A DNA stretch of 15,962 nucleotides from DATLYH01 sp035575035 (GTDB taxonomy: Bacteria; Planctomycetota; Planctomycetia; Gemmatales; Gemmataceae), in assembly GCA_035575035.1 (NCBI GenBank), contig DATLYH010000157.1, positions 1 to 15,962 on the forward strand. The letters run 5' to 3'. The translations under genes were made by a program, and so were the position numbers. This document shows positions 15,276 to 15,962 of the stretch, one piece after another. Numbering within the stretch: the first letter of the stretch is position 1; the number at the start of each line of letters is the position of its first letter. The notes below the pieces were generated by a model. The model was not told the DNA's origin. It was given only the letters and a program-made list of their open reading frames with translations, and made no database searches.

Positions 15276-15749
15276 ATGGAAAAGACCAAGCAGGTTTCGG
15301 TATTCCTAGAGAATAAGCCGGGTCGCCTGGCTCACGTGCTGTCCGCGCTGGCCCGGGAGAAGGTGAACCTTACCGCCCTGACGGTCATGGACAGCCACGA
15401 GCACAACGTGCTTCGGCTAGTCCCCAGTGATCCGATCCGGACGGTGCAGGTGCTGAAAAGCCTGGGGATTCCCTATGCCGAGACCGAGGTACTGCTGGTC
15501 GAGCTGCGCAACCAGCCTGGGGCGCTGGCGCATGTCTGTGAGGTGCTGGGGGCCGAGCACGTCAACATCGACTATGCCTATTGCAGCGCCGGCGGCCGCA
15601 ACGGGAGGACGATGGGGGTCTTCAAGGTTTCCAACACCGAGAAGGCGATGCGCGTGCTGAGCGAACCGGCCAATAATGTCGCCCGCCGCCGGCCCCAGCC
15701 GCGCCCGCCGCGCGACCGGCGCAGCTACCAACTGCGGGGCAGCGTCTGA
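15276..15749 (+). CDS. Tandem ACT-domain protein with basic tail
   Basis: The 157-residue protein has two ACT domains, about 5-66 (QVSVFLENKPGRLAHVLSAL) and 72-130 (VLLVELRNQPGALAHVCEVL); each shows the P-G-L turn where amino acids bind between ACT dimers. The layout with no catalytic domain resembles stand-alone amino-acid sensors of the kind often found in this group of bacteria. It is likely cytoplasmic and may regulate an amino-acid pathway, but no target is in the window. The C-terminus (131-157) is a proline- and arginine-rich basic tail not expected in an ACT sensor; it could bind nucleic acid or a partner. GGAGG about ten bases upstream fixes the ATG at 15276; the open frame to 15186 is not needed. 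No downstream gene is included in the window. Confidence 0.88.
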   Translation: MEKTKQVSVFLENKPGRLAHVLSALAREKVNLTALTVMDSHEHNVLRLVPSDPIRTVQVLKSLGIPYAETEVLLVELRNQPGALAHVCEVLGAEHVNIDYAYCSAGGRNGRTMGVFKVSNTEKAMRVLSEPANNVARRRPQPRPPRDRRSYQLRGSV

Positions 15750-15851
15750 GGGGTACAGACTGGCGAGGGGGAAAGCAAGGCGGGAGGCATCAGGGGCGCT
15801 GGCTTGCCGGTGACCGATGTCAACCGGCCGGTTCACCTAAGACGTGCTACC
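15750..15851. other. Gene-free right flank behind the ACT gene
   Basis: About 100 bases between the ACT stop and the 31-bp repeats. Apart from the palindrome at 15819-15836, I see no gene, clear terminator or promoter here. Confidence 0.5.
15819..15836. repeat. Near-palindrome matching the left edge of the window
   Basis: GTCAACCGGCCGGTTCAC differs from the 18-bp palindrome at 4-21 by one base. AACCGGCCGGTT (15822-15833) is fully palindromic. It comes just before the 31-bp repeats, and sets a shared element at both window ends. Confidence 0.6.
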
Positions 15852-15962
15852 TTTTTGGCGAGCGGCCGGCGTCAGCCGCCCCTTTTTGGCGAGCGGCCGG
15901 CGTCAGCCGCCCCTTTTTGGCGAGCGGCCGGCGTCAGCCGGCCGGTGGCCGGTGTCAGCCGG
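15852..15962. repeat. 31-bp tandem repeats with REP-like palindrome
   Basis: TTTTTGGCGAGCGGCCGGC starts at 15852, 15883 and 15914, a period of 31 bp; each unit continues GTCAGCCG. In the third copy CGGCCGGC-GTCA-GCCGGCCG is an 8-bp perfect hairpin; in the first two the right arm is cut short (GCCGCCCC). The window then ends in CCGGTGTCAGCCGG. It resembles REP-type repeats of GC-rich genomes. The T5 run beside a GC hairpin could also act as a terminator. Confidence 0.75.

Overview
The window is high-GC, densely coding bacterial DNA that most resembles a planctomycete (Planctomycetota, possibly the Gemmata side; the phylum is an inference). Pointers are a DUF1501 protein with a Tat-like leader, two secreted formylglycine-type sulfatases, a secreted PQQ-type beta-propeller protein, a Gfo/Idh/MocA oxidoreductase, and many short GC-rich palindromic repeats between genes. 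No phage genes, transposase, CRISPR array, tRNA or rRNA was seen.

Layout. 1-1466: repeat-like edge, then a DUF1501 gene (+), closed by a strong hairpin shared with a convergent family 2 glycosyltransferase (-, to 2300). 2329-4493: two adjacent YkgJ-type cysteine-cluster proteins and a secreted PQQ-like beta-propeller protein (+). 4636-6048: sulfatase 1 (-). 6215-10312: a tight four-gene run (+) of Gfo/Idh/MocA oxidoreductase, NagB-like protein, PIG-L/LmbE deacetylase and sulfatase 2, divergent from sulfatase 1. 10351-12388: a TPR lipoprotein and a sigma-70 factor (-). 12839-14641: ribosomal protein S1 (-). 15276-15749: a tandem ACT-domain protein (+). 15750-15962: palindromic and 31-bp tandem repeats at the right edge.

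How the genes fit together. The block 4636-10312 reads as a small module for sulfated amino-sugar glycans: two exported sulfatases, a deacetylase that could remove N-acetyl groups, a NagB-fold protein and a sugar oxidoreductase. The NagB-fold member departs from classical glucosamine-6-phosphate deaminase at two key places, so the pathway may not be standard GlcNAc catabolism. The right third holds housekeeping expression genes (sigma factor, S1) separated by long gene-free stretches full of hairpins.

Most unexplained signal is non-coding: a dispersed inverted-repeat family with arms CTTGCGGCTTGGCG / CGCTAAGCCGCA at gene 3' ends, a five-copy 30-35 bp tandem array between S1 and the ACT gene, a 99-bp fold-back behind the sigma gene, and REP-like palindromes at both window ends. 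The end repeats suggest the window is a whole assembly contig that stopped at repeats. All calls come from reading the sequence and translations; no database search was possible.
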